Shown: positions 45,746 through 59,700 of the stretch, in pieces
Numbering within the stretch: position 1 is the first letter of the stretch
Layout of the letters: every line of letters starts with the position of its first letter
Origin: Triticum aestivum
Lineage: Eukaryota > Streptophyta > Magnoliopsida > Poales > Poaceae
DNA length: 64,000 nucleotides
Direction: 5' to 3'
Assembly (NCBI RefSeq): GCF_018294505.1
Contig: NC_057801.1
Location: 845,811,472-845,875,471 of the forward strand
The notes under the pieces: model-generated
Database searches by the model: none
What the model saw: the letters and a program-made list of their open reading frames with translations, nothing else
Told to the model about the DNA's origin: nothing
Program-made: the position numbers and the translations under genes

Positions 45746-46491
45746 TGCTTGATTAACATTGCAATTAGCACCCTTATGTTTTTGTTTTCTCACGAATGGC
45801 ACCATAAATTTTGCAACTAACACCCTAAAGCTTTTGTTTCCTTACAAAGAAGGACAAAATTTTGACAAGTCAAGGGAAATTTCACCAGAAATTTCGGCAG
45901 CATAACGCCATGATTTTGCACAGTTAACTTCACTCGTGAGGTCTCCTCAAAAAATAAACTTCCCTTGTGATAACCACGTACGCAATGTACCAACATGTCT
46001 GACTCTATTGTTTATGTTAATAATGAATCACACGGTCTCTAGCTCACACAGATCCCCCAACAATAATCCTGCAACTTGAACATGCTGACTTTGGCGTCAT
46101 TAGCCAAGAGTTTTACAAATTGAACATGCTGACGCGTTGGCGTCATCTTCCTTCTCTGGCCCAATCATGTATTGTTGGCAGCGAAGATGAAGTCACAACT
46201 TGCATATACTTCTCCTCCTGTACAGTCTACATTGAGCCAAGCTTCGCATCACCCTCAACGCCTTGCTGAATATGTTGCAGCACCAAAAGTTCTGCAATTA
46301 ACACCCTAATGCTTTTGTTCTCTTACAAACAACACCAAACATTTTGCAATTAACACCCTAATATAAAGCTATTGTTTCCTTACGACAAGTTGGGGGAACT
46401 TGTACTAGAAATTTCGGCAACATAATGCCATGAATTTTGGAGCCACCCTTTGCACAATTAACTTCATTTGTGATAATTATGTTCATCATGG
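45746..46491 (+). repeat. Degenerate tandem duplication around AATTAACACCCTAA motifs, Y2
   Basis: Counterpart of 25855-26600. Confidence 0.6.
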
Positions 46492-49400
46492 GACTGGATT
46501 GGCACTTTGTTAGTAGTCCATTCGATTTTGAATCTGTGCTAGGTGTCACATATATCCAGTCTAAAGAGCTAGCCATATGTATTCAGATGATGTTTTGTCT
46601 AGCTAGAATGGTGACTGAATTGGCACGCATTGGTGCTAGTCTTCGTTCAATCATCATTGTGACTAGTTGAACCTATTCATAGGATAGTTGCTGAACTTGC
46701 ATATAGATCGTCAGTGTGAATGATCTGATGGGTGTGGCAAGCTATCACAAGTTCACAGGCAGTTTTGATTTCTAAAACAAAGCAATCAGTTTCCAACCAA
46801 CCCTCTACAGAATTTCGTATAGTGGCGCGTGGTCTAATTAAGTGCGGTCAATTTCTCTCCTGTGTGCTTTAATACTAGTACATACAATACATCGTGCTGC
46901 TACGGTAGCACTGCAGAGGCGCTACTAATGCTACAATGTCTATAGGCATGGCCACTACAGTGGGGCTACAGTGCAGGTATTTCATTTGTTCTTTCACAGG
47001 AGACATGCTAGAGTAGTAAAGTATATGCCATGTTTTTGCTACTGTCTTCAGAACAATATATTTTTGCTACGGATTACTAGGTGATACTAACAAACGGGTT
47101 CAAACTCATTACAAAGTGAAAAAGTTATACTGCAAAATCGGGGGAACTCGCAAAAAAAATCTGGCAGTGATTTCTAAAATGACATTGCAAATTGTTAAAA
47201 TAACATGGTATTGATCACTAAATAACCAAGTAGTTGAATCAAATAATTTGACAGTTATCCACAAAACAAGGTAATTACTTTCTTTTAATAATTATTTTAT
47301 CAATTGATTTGTGGTTGTAGATACTGACAGATGGCCCTCGTTACCTCTGAAGTTTGAGCTACAAATAGTTCAATCACTGTTTATACCTATAAAGTTAGGA
47401 CATGTGGCAACTGGGAAACATCTTTTACCAGTGCAAAGAAGCATTGAACAAATTCTGATACATATATTATTTTTACACTAACCTTTGCTCCATCCATATC
47501 TTGCTTAGCGTCTTGTTGTCCAGCGGCTTTGTGTTGGCATCTCTTCCATCAGAAGGTTCACAAGAAAACTCATCAGATCGAGTGGTGCCATGCCAAGATT
47601 TCCTTAAGGAAGTTTAGATCGAGAAAAGATGCGCTCTTACAGTCAAAGTGCTAGGCAGCAGCCACAACAAGCATGGTCGAGGCATCCAAGACACGGCGTG
47701 GCCACTCGGCGAGACAAGATGTTGGTGCCGCTCGATCTAAAACTCATGTGACGAGACAAGGCAAGGCAAGATCTTGGTGACCACAGGAAGTGCCTCGCCG
47801 ACGGAGCATCTCTTGACATTGTGTGAGGAAGGAGATAGGAGGTGGTAGCGACAAGGGAGGGGCGACTTGTGGGGCGCGGGCAACAGATCAGAAAGGGTTG
47901 TCGATTTATATTTATAGAGAAGATCTTGCACCGGTTGGCTAACAATGAGCGCGGAGAGACATTGGATCAGAGGGCGATCCGCGTGAAGATCACGTCAGCC
48001 AATGGATGGGAACGGGGAGGAGGAGGCAGATCGACAACAACAATTGAAGGAGGATGCATTGGTTTTGGGAGCGCCTGGTTTTGTGGAGGAATAAGTGCGA
48101 GATAATTAATGTAGGATTTGTTATGTTTCCTAACAAACACGATAAGTACTAGTACTGGAGTTATTAGCTAGCTAGGAAATACGTAGATAAGATGGAAACT
48201 ACCTGGCGTTATTTGAGGGAGGGACGGATCCGATCTTTCTTTTGCAACTGCTTCCCGACACTGAAAAAAAAAGAACAGATCGGTCATGCCTGGACTAATT
48301 AGATTAGAGAAGAGAACAAATGGATCACTTTTTGTATATTTCAACGCTGTGCTCCAAATTAGAATACCTAATGCCCACTCAACTTCATCGAACTGAACCA
48401 TCAAATCAAGGTAGTAATTCTCAGATGATTAATATAGGGAGAACACATAATCTTGGCAAGTCCAAGCTGATGCAATGTGCAAGGCGTCAATGAAAACAGT
48501 TTCGACAACGGTATCAGATCCCAAAGATAGTAACTTCTTCTTCATTTCTTTCGTATTATATGAAACAAAAAGTCGTCAGGAAGGAAGACTAGACACTAGA
48601 ACGCTAGTATAATGCGGCTTCCAACATCCAAATAAATCATACAAACATCAAGTAAAAGGTGCCTCCAGTTTTTAGTGGTAAATTGAAAACACAGTTGCTT
48701 TTCCAAAATCATCACACTTGCCGGTATAGTGATGTATATATACTCAAAGTACATACATACAAACATACTAGATAGATAGATAGATACATAGATATATTTT
48801 TCATGCACCAGTTCCAGTTTTAATGTACTCAATTGAATGAATGAACGAGCTGACATTCATTCTTTTCATGGAGAATTAACCATTTGAGCCAACAGAAAAA
48901 GCACACATTCATTCAACCAATCCAATCAAATATGTTGTCTGCTACTTGTTGACATTGACCAAAGATACCAAGTTTCTGCGGCACAATACAAACTCCCTAG
49001 ACCATTCCACCAACAGTCACCCAACGGAAAAGTAAAAATAAACACAAAAATGCCTATATCTTGTCTTCGAGATTCGCCAGGGCCTTCTTGCAGTTTAGCA
49101 TGTATATTCCCTCGAGAGGATCTTGGTCCATTCAGTGCCCACACCACACAGACGTTTGAACCATAAGATTGGGATCTCTTGGTTCATCCAGTGGCTTCAG
49201 GGTTCATCTTGCCTCTTGATACGTCGAGACAGCCATTCGGCCGACACCCAGAGAACGGAAAAATTAACATGGCTTTTTTCCTTTTTCTTCACCTTCTCAA
49301 GTCCTGCGCAGCAAAATGCAATGCATAGATTCAGACACCAGAGCAATGGGTGACCAACTATTGACTGATACTACTAGGTCTTGGCAACAGAAATTTAAGA

Positions 49401-49932
49401 CATAAAAGTCTAGCATGCATGAAAGTAATTTTGTCATCAGAAACTTCACAGGAGGATTAATTCCTAGAACGGGAAGACTACGTATATTATATTGGGTCTG
49501 GCTGCTCCTGGGAAGGGAAGACCTCAAATCTTGGGTCTATCTATCTACTCCTAGTCAAATATATATGCAATCAATACAGACTATGCAATTAGTCCATGAA
49601 AACACATCGCATCACCGACACTAGTGCAGCAGCGACCATTTGGTGAACAACAAGAGTGTGATACTATTGTCGACAAACAGTAGTAACTAGGCTAAAACTA
49701 GCAACTAGTCCACTGAACAGCGACTCGATTGTACAAATATCCTGAAATAGTACAGCGTTATCAAGAAACAACTAGCATCGAAGTAAAATTTTCCTATACA
49801 TGAATATATGGTCACTTGTTAACACCATTAGGAGATCACTGGACATGTAGCAAATAGTATCTAAACCACAACCTGTGCATTGTGCATTACAAATTCAATC
49901 AAGACGACGGGTTCACTTCTTAACACCTCACT
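46492..49932. other. Intergenic sequence, Y2, nothing firmly recognised
   Basis: Counterpart of 26601-30040. The (GATA)n microsatellite is at about 48771-48786. Confidence 0.5.
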
Positions 49933-49933
49933 G

Positions 49934-51152
49934 GTTAGTTGTGACATGGAGAGAAGCTCTCACCACGGGTTCTCGGATAGCCTAATAACAATTAGGAGGT
50001 TCTCGCCGCAGCTGCCGTGGTGCCGGTTGACGATGAGTGGGGTCAGCCAGCCATAGCGGCCCACTCAGACGCCATGATGATGACGTGGGGCTGGCCGTCG
50101 ATGATGTCGACGCAGCTAGCAAGGTCATTCCACAGGTGGTACACCGAACTCCCCCTGAAATGGAGTGCAAGCCAGCCATCCTCGGTGTGCTTGCTTGCAT
50201 GAACTGAATCCACCAAATACAACGACGGGGAGGTCTCCGTGACTGCAGTTGTGGCGCAAAGAATCATGGTTATATTCAGGAGGTCAAAGAAGCAGGGTGA
50301 TACTACACTCTGGTCGAAAACATAAACACGACGAGGATCTCGAAAGTGCAACAAGTCAAGAAGCACAAAGAAACCAGAACCAGATCAAAACATATGGAAG
50401 AGATGAAGGTATAGAGTCTCAAATATGTTCAACTCCTTTTCCCAAAATGCAAAGGCTCAGATTTTACACAACAGTTTTTTCAGTCATGAATTTTCAGAAG
50501 CAGAACTAGCATGTTTGTAGTCACAACCATGGTCAAACCAGAACACACAAATCTAAAGGAAGTCCATTGAATCCCGCGGCCATGCATCGTTCAATCCCAT
50601 CACTACAGATGGATGTTCATCCTAATTTCGAATGATATTTGTATGCACCTCCTAGTCCCAGGGTAACCATAAGACCGATTAAGATTTGCTGGGGATGAAT
50701 TGGGGGTACCTGTGCTTGAGTGATCTTTGTGTTGGTGAAGAGAAGAGGCCCTTCTTCTCATCCTCCGATGAACCCATCAGCTCATATAGATCGCCATCTT
50801 CTTTGATTATTCTGCTTATTCCTCTTAGAGATGGATGGACGGATACTCTGCAGGACACCATCCATGCTTATTTGGACAACTTGGCTGGGTTGATCTTCGA
50901 TCACTGCAGTAAACAGTTTTATTGCCAAGAAAACAGGGTCAAGTGGCTGCATACAGAGAAAGTATCCTAAAGCATCTCTACACAAGACTTAACGGTTCAA
51001 GCAACAAATAGGACAACACATAGAAATGGTGGATTTCGCATAAAAGATAGCTCTCTCTAAATACTTGAACCATGTGAAAAAAAGCTAACCTACGTAGTTG
51101 TAGCCGAGACCAGACATCACTACTTCCATGGTTGCGGCTTGGCGAGCAAAAT
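49934..51152 (-). pseudogene. Possible decayed multi-exon gene, Y2
   Basis: Counterpart of 30043-31262, with two extra one-base losses (near 49992 and 50308). The accumulation of frameshifts between the two young copies argues against coding constraint. Confidence 0.35.
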
Positions 51153-52069
51153 CACAAAAACCACCGGTCCCATCCATCATCTTGGATATGATAGGTCCCA
51201 CACAGGTTGGCCTAGTGCTAGGCAAAGTTGCTCATCGATCCCTGCTACAATTTTTTTCAATCAAACAGAGGGTCAGCAATTGGCTGCAATAAGGGAATGT
51301 AGAGGAGGAGAACAATGTAGTATCTATGCTACAACAGCCCATCTACACACACCTTAACAATAAGCAGCAAAAAGGCAAGATATAAAATGGTGGTTCAGTA
51401 TAACACCTTCATGTATTTACAAGTTAATAATTGAGAGAATGAAGGACCATCAGTACATAACATAGGAGGTTCCGAGTGCACTTACTGAGTGAGTGAATTA
51501 TTAACAAAAAGAAAGAGATGTGCAGGTTGCTCTCTTCAGAACTGCACATTGTATTTACAAGTTAGTAATTGAGGGAATGGACGAGGTTTCGAGTGCACTG
51601 AGCGAGCGAGTGAATTGCTAACCGAAAAGTTTAAACCAACGAGGAACATTGGAGACTATGTCGATTAACAGTAGCAACTAGGCTAAAGCTAGAAACTAGT
51701 CCACAGTGAACAGGAGCACGGTGCGAGTGTCTAGAAACTATGCTAGTCGCAGAGCAGCAATAACTTGAAAAAAAAACATCTTCGTGGGAGGGCAGAGCAG
51801 AGCACTGGCGGAGCTACCTGTTACAAAAATAGGCCATGGCCCGCCCAGCCCATAGAGTATACGGCGGAGGATTGTGAGTAGACTATGCTGTGAAAGAAAA
51901 CAATAGTGGATTTCCTTTGTACTGGCCTGCCCATCTTTCGTATTGTAGTTCCGCTACTTGAGTAGAGAGCCACCTGGTGCGGTGAGTCGGCGTCATCATC
52001 GCCTCGAGGTTGAGGTACGACCCAATGATGTCCTCGGCAACATCAGGAGCATGACTATAAACCACACTA

Positions 52070-52958
52070 AAGCAATATATCTAAATAATCTAGGAGATTG
52101 TCATCCACGAGAATAGTCTAGCATGAATCCTAACATGTACAACAATTCTCAACCAACGTGTTGTCAAGTGCTATGGACGAATAGCATTGCCATTAACAGA
52201 AAAAAATCATATCTCTCGTGGAGGCAGAAAGGAATCCTCTATATAATCATGGACAGCACAACATGGTAGCAATGAAATCTTGCGAAGCACAAGTATTGTG
52301 ACATATTCAACAAGACAAATAACCACAGTAATAAGATTGTGGTGGCTGGAAGACCACCACCAGAGTCAGCAACCAATAGCCGGACCGAGAGAGAGAGACC
52401 ATGGACTCGCCTTACTGAGGAAGAGGTAGCCGCTGTTGCGGAAGTCGAGGTTTTAGAGGTTACATAACCTCGAAGGATCGGCTATAGAAAAATCTGTTGC
52501 TTACATAACCTGAAAGAAGGGGAAAGGGTTAAACAAAACAAGGCTATAGACAAAATTTTATCAGGAAACTCTGACTGAGCTAGAACAATGGCACATGTAC
52601 TATGCACATGCACATATACAGATTTACAACTAATAATATCAACACATTGATCTTAAACAGAACAGGGGCATCATGCATACCCTGAGCTTTGAAATGAGTC
52701 AGAGACGCCCTACTAGGAACAATGAGTTAGGCAATATGACACAGTCCAGCCGACCGCAAAGAGTTGGTGCAAACTATCTACTCTGAACAGAAAAAATAAA
52801 ATAGAATAGAATACCATAGATGACTGCCTAGAAAGAAACTTATTTTGCCTATAAACAAGTCATGAGTGTATATGTATGCCATTGTTGCAAAACTAAAGTG
52901 CATTTGACGTGTATATCAAATTCATTTGTACCATAGGAGGTGCTTCGTGTTGGCTTGG
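52070..52958 (+). repeat. Segment Z: spacer between Y2 and X3
   Basis: Not found elsewhere in the window as a close copy; its X1 counterpart would lie left of the gypsy element, outside the window. The stretch at about 52190-52350 (CGTGGAGGCAGAAAGGAATC) has a diverged relative at about 53330-53470, so Z belongs to another old local repeat. No gene is recognised. Confidence 0.7.
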
Positions 52959-52963
52959 TTACA
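52959..52963 (+). other. Empty target site of the gypsy insertion
   Basis: A single TTACA is continuous with flanks on both sides. It corresponds to the base following the LTR end at 6714. Confidence 0.75.
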
Positions 52964-53038
52964 TGTTTAAACATGCAAAGCAACTCAATGATCAGTAGAC
53001 GGGACTGTTTTTATCTTGCAATAAACAAAATCCAAGTT

Positions 53039-54633
53039 GGAAAAATGAAATATGCTTACGGAACTTATATGTTTTCTGCTCTACTTTCAACCGATATTTT
53101 GCAACCCAAGTCATTGACCATTTTTCAAACTAAACATCACCGACAAACAAAAGAGACCCTACCACTTCTGTTTGGGTTGAGATTGAAGAAGAGTATATCC
53201 AGTTATAAATAATGTATGCAACAAAATGTTTCGGGACAAAATTATCTCATTGGCAACCATTTTCTGCATTCTAAGCATTTCACAACCATGAAGTCATCCC
53301 ATTTGTATATCTCCTAACAGAAAAAAAATAAAGGATCGTATGTTTCGTGGAGGCAAAAAGGAATCCTCTATATGATCACGCATAGGCAGCAGAACATACT
53401 AGACAAGGAATCTAGCAAAGAACAAATACTGTGACAACAAGACAGATGATCACAGCAACAATATTCCAACGAAATGAATGTGGGCTGCTATTAAGTCTTT
53501 GCAGGTGCACCACAATGAACTGCTATGTGGTCTTGAGGTAAAAAATCCACTAAAACCTCGAAATCGAGAAGCAAAAATGTTGCATCACAGATCATAAAAC
53601 CCTTGGAAGTCACCATGGCACGATGGCCAACACAAAACAAAGTTAACCACGACTGATGGCCATGGACATGCAGACAACATGAAAGAGAGAGAGCAGAAGA
53701 GGGAACCATTTAATTACCAGCTATGCGGTCCTGGAAGAAGAATGAGGGCCACCGGATGGGCAAGTCAGGAGGAGTCGGAGAGGAAGAAGAATCCACAGTG
53801 CACACCACAAAGTGGCTCTGTGGCTCTGTCATGCACCTGCGTGCGTATCCCGCTGCTGCCTTACGTCTCCGTCATGACACGGTGCATCCCCACGATTGGC
53901 ATGACCGTACAGGGCTTGCCGGCTCCCAAAACTCCTCTCATAAGCATGGTTTTCGAGTCGCGACTCATGCGAGTCGCTCTGGGGCAGCAACTCGGAAGAA
54001 GTCGAGCCTGCGTTGTGACTAGTCGCGACTCAGAGTCGCGAGTCGACACTAACCCGAGTCGAACATATTTTTGCGACTAATAGACTAGTCGTCGACAAGT
54101 CGCGACTAGTCGAGCGACTCGAAATCCATGCTCATAAGTTTGTAACTGGGCTCTGTTTTTTTAGTTTCCTGCACTAATGTTGAAATATGTAAATATCTGT
54201 CCGAAATGAAAAGGAGGTCATTTGACTGCCCTTTTTGGTAGCTCTAATTGACACAGATTTCATGTCTGCACTTTCCAATTATGAGGTCGCTTTCATGATG
54301 AAATCCACCATAAACTAGAGTTGTTATGCCAGCAGTTTCATACTTTGGTTTTAACATGGGTAAAGTCGCGATGGCAATAGCCCTGCTAGTAATAATGAAA
54401 TTTCCCCCTAAAAACGAATACCATATAATTTTATCTCTGTTTTTGGTACGTTTTTGCTCAGGTTGTCCGCAAAACAAATAACCTGCTATCCATGACAACA
54501 TTACCAACGCTCAAGATCATATGAATAAAAACACCACGTCAAGCAAAAAGATTCACCACAGCAACCATCTACTCCTCATACTGTCAAACAAACACACACA
54601 AACAGTTATCCCTAACCACTTCTAATCTAATCC
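53039..54633. other. Sequence kept in X3 but deleted in X1
   Basis: The right part (54240-54560) is array-type sequence (ACATGGGTA; ACCATATAATTTTATCTCTG), so its absence from X1 is best read as a deletion there. It includes the hAT MITE at 53945. A 90-codon frame at 52940-53212 crosses its left edge but resembles nothing known. Confidence 0.7.
53945..54130. mobile_element. hAT-type MITE with 8 bp target-site duplication
   Basis: This 186 bp element starts CATGGTTTTCGAGTCGC and ends GCGACTCGAAATCCATG, inverted ends differing at one position. A perfect 8 bp duplication, CTCATAAG, flanks it at 53937-53944 and 54131-54138. The 8 bp target duplication fits the hAT superfamily. The interior is packed with AGTCGCGACT-type palindromes. 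Confidence 0.88.
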
Positions 54634-54877
54634 TTCTAACCAAACAACAACATAGTTATCCAACCAAACCAAACAACAAAAATAGGCTATCCCTAACCAC
54701 GTGGTTGGGAATATCCTAGAGCAAACCAACCTCGCCCTCCAACCAAGTGCCACCTAAGTATAAATTGCACAACACCTACACAACACATGCCTCTTGGTTA
54801 GAGAATATGCCTCGAGTGCCTTGGAGTACACAGTAGCATGATTTAACTCCAAAACTAAGCAAGCAAATCATGCATAA

Positions 54878-55061
54878 ATGAAGGGGAGCCTTGGCGCAGC
54901 GGTAAAGTTGTTGCCTTGTGACCATGAGGTCACAGGTTCGAGTCCTGGAAACAGCCTCTTGCAGAAATGCAGGGAAAGAATGCGTACAATAGACCCAAAG
55001 TGGTCGGACTCTGTCCCGGACCCTGCGCAAGAGGGAGCTACGTGCAGCGGGCTGCCCTTTT
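54878..55061 (+). mobile_element. Au-type SINE, copy in X3
   Basis: Orthologous to the SINE at 7042, with the same 17 bp target-site duplication (54861-54877 and 55062-55078). The insertion therefore came before the older duplication. Confidence 0.92.
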
Positions 55062-55395
55062 AAGCAAATCATGCATAACCACTAGACCAAGGACATGGTC
55101 TTAAGTTAGAAATAACCAGGAACCCTATAACCAAACCTTTCATAATCACAGTTTAAACTCAATAAATACAAAATGGTTCCCTATACTAATAATAAGGCAG
55201 ATATATGCAGTGACAGTGGCAATGGTTAGAAAATGGGAATAATTCTACAACACTGAGTTAGACCACTAAAATCTCAAGATTCAATCTATGAAAGGCATAG
55301 TACATCATTGTTTTATTAAGCCTCTGCGAATGCTAACAGGACAATAGCTATCAACAAATTAATGAAAAGCACCGGCGCATCAATATAAAATTGTA

Positions 55396-55508
55396 CTCAC
55401 TCCATCCGAAAAACTTGTCCCAAGCTTGTCCCTCAAATGGATGTATCTAGCACTAACTTGGTGCTAGATACATCCATTTGAGGGACAAGCTTTTTCGGAT
55501 GGAGGGAG
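55396..55508. mobile_element. Stowaway MITE, copy in X3
   Basis: Same element as at 7560, one A shorter, with TA at 55394-55395 and 55509-55510. Confidence 0.93.
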
Positions 55509-56606
55509 TATGCTATAACTAGCTGCTTGCGTCCAATTGATAAACTACCTCTACTAAACATACACTAGACATCCCGCCTTCAGCTAGCACCTAGCAGCAG
55601 TGGCAACGGAAGATGTGTTGAAGCTGGACAAGTGGATCCTGGGTTTGGCACACGCGACTGACTATGAGCAGGGCTGGTGGAGCTCATTGTGAGCCTAAAC
55701 ATATCAGATGAGGAGATATTAGACATAGTAACTAGCTAGCTTCCTGACTCACAAACCAACATCAACGATGTTGTAGCTGCAATGGAACTTCCCCCTAAAA
55801 ATTAACACCATACAATTTCATCGCTATTTTTGATACATTTTGCTCAGGTTGTCCGGGAAACAAATAACCTGCTATCAACGACAGTGTTACCAACGCTCAA
55901 GCCCATATGAATAAAATCACAATGTCGAGAAAAGAGAATTATGCCTCAGTGCCATGGAGTAGACAGTAGCATGATTTAACTCCAAAACTAAGAAAAGGCC
56001 CTATCGAGAATATTAACAGCAAGCAAATCATGCATAATGACTGGACCAACGACATAACAACCGTACATAACCAGGAACCCTATAACCAAACCTAAGCCAT
56101 GTAAACTTCATAGCAACCGCAACCAGTTTATAGTGATGAACTGAAACCATGATTATTGGCAGCGAGAAATAAAATAAAATCAATGGCACTGCTAACCAGG
56201 AAGCCTATAATCAACCAAGGCATGGCATATACAGTATGCCAAAACCACAACCAGGGCTTGAACAGCTTCACCACTAAGAAGCAAATCACCACAAGAAACA
56301 CCTTCGACTCGATGGCCAGCACAGTAGAGAGGGGACAGGGGAATTACTCATCGCAGTTGTAGCCGATTCCGTATATCACACGCCTTCTTGAGGATGCCAC
56401 TTTGCAAAAGGTAGACTCCAAGTAAGTTCAAGTGGTGAATTCAACTTTTTGGAGCCACCATGGTCCACCTGCCATGGAGCTAGTCAATATTTTGCTGAAC
56501 AATCTCACCTTTTATAATTACAGTTTAAACTCAATGAAAACACGTTCTTATACTGATAATAAGGCAAATAGCAAAAACAATTCTGGTGGGAGAGATGATT
56601 CTGGAG

Positions 56607-56742
56607 GGTTTTGCTGATTTTTGAGCCATTTAGAGGGATATGTGGAGGATTTCGCGGCAGCAGCCACAGCGTAGCGGCGAGGCTCCCGGGCAGCTATAGC
56701 GCAGCTATCGCGGCTATTTCACGGGCTATTTTAATCTATGCT
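56607..56742. repeat. Unclassified insertion within one array unit, X3
   Basis: Counterpart of 8787-8922, nearly identical. Confidence 0.4.
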
Positions 56743-59700
56743 AAAATCTCAGGATTCCATCATGAAAGGCATAGTACATCATTGCTTTTTTAATCCTTGC
56801 CTCGGCGAATGCAAACAGGACATGAGCTATCTTACAATAAAAAAATGGCAGAGGGGCAAATACATGGCGAAGAACCAAGTAACAAATGGTCGTGCAGCGA
56901 TCACCGCATTACAATTTTCTTATGAGATTCTGGTGCTTACAACAATAAGACATCAACAAATATATGAAAAGCACTGGCACATCAATATAAAATTGTGCAA
57001 TATAACAGACAGCTGTAGGCATCCAATTAATGAACTACAACCACCATATACAATAAACAGCAAGTGGTAGGAGTTTTCCAGTTTTGAGGTTGCATTCATG
57101 ATAAAATCCACCATAAACCATAGTTCTATAGCAGCAGTTTTGTACTTTGGTTTTAACATGAGTACGTCATGCAAAAACCACAACCTGGGTTTGCACAGAA
57201 TCACCTCTAAAACCAAATGACCACAAGTAACACCTTCGGCTGGATCGACAGCATGATAGAGAGGGGACAGAGGACTTACCCATCAGAATAGTAGCCAGTG
57301 CCAAAATCACACGCCTTTTTGAGGATATACCAGTTTGCAAAAGGTGAACTCCAAGTAAGTTCAAGTGGTGAACTCAACCGTTTGGAGACACCGCGGTCCA
57401 CCTGCCATGCAGTTAGTGAATATTCGGTGAACAATATTATCTAAGAAAGGGAACTTTTTCATAATGACAGTTTAAACTCAGTAAATACAAAATGATTTCT
57501 TACACTGATAATAAGACAGACATGTGCTGGGCAATGGTTGGGAAATTGAAATAATTCTACTACATCGAGTTAGGCCGCTAAAATCTCAGGATCCCATCAT
57601 GAATAACATAGTACATTATTGTTTTATTAATCCTAGGCGAATGCGAACACAGGACAAGTGCTCTCTTACAACAGAAAAATGGCAGAGGGGCAAATACATG
57701 GCAAAGAACTGAGTAACAAACGGTCATGAAGCCATCACCGCATTACATATGTCCTATTAGATTCTGGTGCTTACAACAATAAGCCATCAAAAAAATATGA
57801 AAATCACTGGAACAAACATATAAAATTGTATGATTTAACTTACTAGCTGCAGGCATCCATTGATGAACTACAGCCGTCATGTACAATAAATAACAAGTGG
57901 TAGGGTAGAATATTTCTACCTCAACTAAACATACACTAGACATCCAGCCAGCCTTCAGCTAGCACCTAGCAGTAGTGGCAGCGGATGATGGGTTAAAGCT
58001 GGACGGGTGGATCTTGGGTTGAAGGTGGCACACGCGACTGACTACGAGCAGGGCTGGTGGAGCTCATTGTGAGCCTAAACAAACCAGACCAAGAGATAAC
58101 AGACATAATAACTAGCTAGCTTCCAGACTTAGGAACCAACATAAGCGATGTACTAACTGCAATGACACTCCCCCCTAATAATGAACACCATATACTTTCA
58201 ACTCTGTTTTTGGTAAATTTTAGCTCTGGTTGTCCGGGAAACAAATAATCTGCTACCAACGACAGTGTTACAAACGCTCAAGAGTCAAGACATATGAATA
58301 AAATCACAACATCAAGCAAAAAGAATTATGCCTCAATAACCTGCTATCAATGACAGTAGCATGATTTAACTCCAAAACTAAGAAAACCCCTATCAAAATA
58401 TTAACAGTGAGCAAATCATGCATAACCACTAGACCACGGACATGAACAGCATCACCACTAAATGCAAATCACCAGAAGCAACACCTTCGTCCGATGGCCA
58501 GCACGATAGAGAGGGGACAGAGGATTTACTCATCGCAGTTGTAGCCGATGCCGAATATCACATGCCTTCTTGAGGATGCCACTTTGCAAAACGTGAATTC
58601 CAAGTACGTTCAACTGGTAAATTCAACCATTTGGAGGCTCGGTCCACCTGCCATGTAGCTAGTCAATATTCGGCGAACATTCTTATAAAAAAAGGGAACT
58701 TTTTCATAATTACAGTTTAAGCTCAGTAAATACAAAACGGTTTCTTCTACTGATAATAAAGCAGATATATGGAGTGGCAGTGGGAAATGGTTAGAAAATT
58801 CTACTAGAGCGAATTAGACCACTAAAATCTCAGGATTCCATCATGAAAGGCATAGTGCATCATTGTTTTATTAATCCTTGGGGAATGCTAACAGGACAAG
58901 AGCTATCTTGCCATAAAAAAATGGCAGAGGGGCAAATACATGGCAAAGAACCAAGTAACAAATCGTCATGCAGCCATCACCGCATTACATGTCTTATTAG
59001 ATTCTGGTGCTTATACAACAATAAGCCATCAACAAATATATGAAAAGCACTGGCGCGTCAATATAAAATTGTACGATATTTCTACCTCAACTAAACATAC
59101 ACTAGACATCCAGCCTTCAGCTAGCACCTAGCAGTAGTGGCAGCGGAAGATGGGTTAAAGCTGGACAAGTGGTCTTGGGTTTAAGGTGGCACACACGACT
59201 GACTATGAGCAGCGATGGTGGAGCTCATTGTGAGCCTAAACAAATTAGACCAGGATATACTAGACATAATAACTATCTAGCTTCCTGACTCAGAAACTAA
59301 CATCAGCTTTGTACTAAATGCAATGAAATTCCCCCTAAAAATGAACACCATATATTTTCATCTCTGTTTTTGATACGGTTTTCCTCAGGTTGTCTGGGAA
59401 ACAAATAACCGGCTATCAACGACTGTGTTACCAACGCTCAAGACCATATGAATATAATCACAACATCAAGCAAAAAGAATGATGCCTCAAGTGCCATGGA
59501 GTAGACAGTGGCATGATTTAACTCCAAAACAAAGAATACCCCTATCAAAATATTAACAGCGAGCAAATCATGCATAACCACCAGACCACGGACATGAACT
59601 TATGTTAGACATAACCAGGAACCCTATAACCAAACCTAGGCCATGTAAACTTCATAGCAACCGCAACCAGTTTATAGTGATAAACTGAAACCATGATTAT

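Larger units (their letters stand above)
32180..52069 (+). repeat. Segment Y2: second 20 kb unit of the younger tandem duplication
   Basis: This 19,890 bp block is collinear with 12168-32179 throughout. The main differences are a 156 bp stretch of Y1 (12545-12700) replaced by 12 bp here (32557-32568), small indels in microsatellites and homopolymers, sparse substitutions, and a denser patch at 50964-51618. Because it carries its own private changes, it is not a trivial copy of the Y1 sequence. Confidence 0.95.

Noticed and set aside
32180..52069. Y2 as a pure assembly duplication of Y1
   Set aside because: Y2 has its own deletion with filler, its own indels and a diverged patch, and joins different right-hand sequence. 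Haplotype mis-joining still cannot be excluded without reads.
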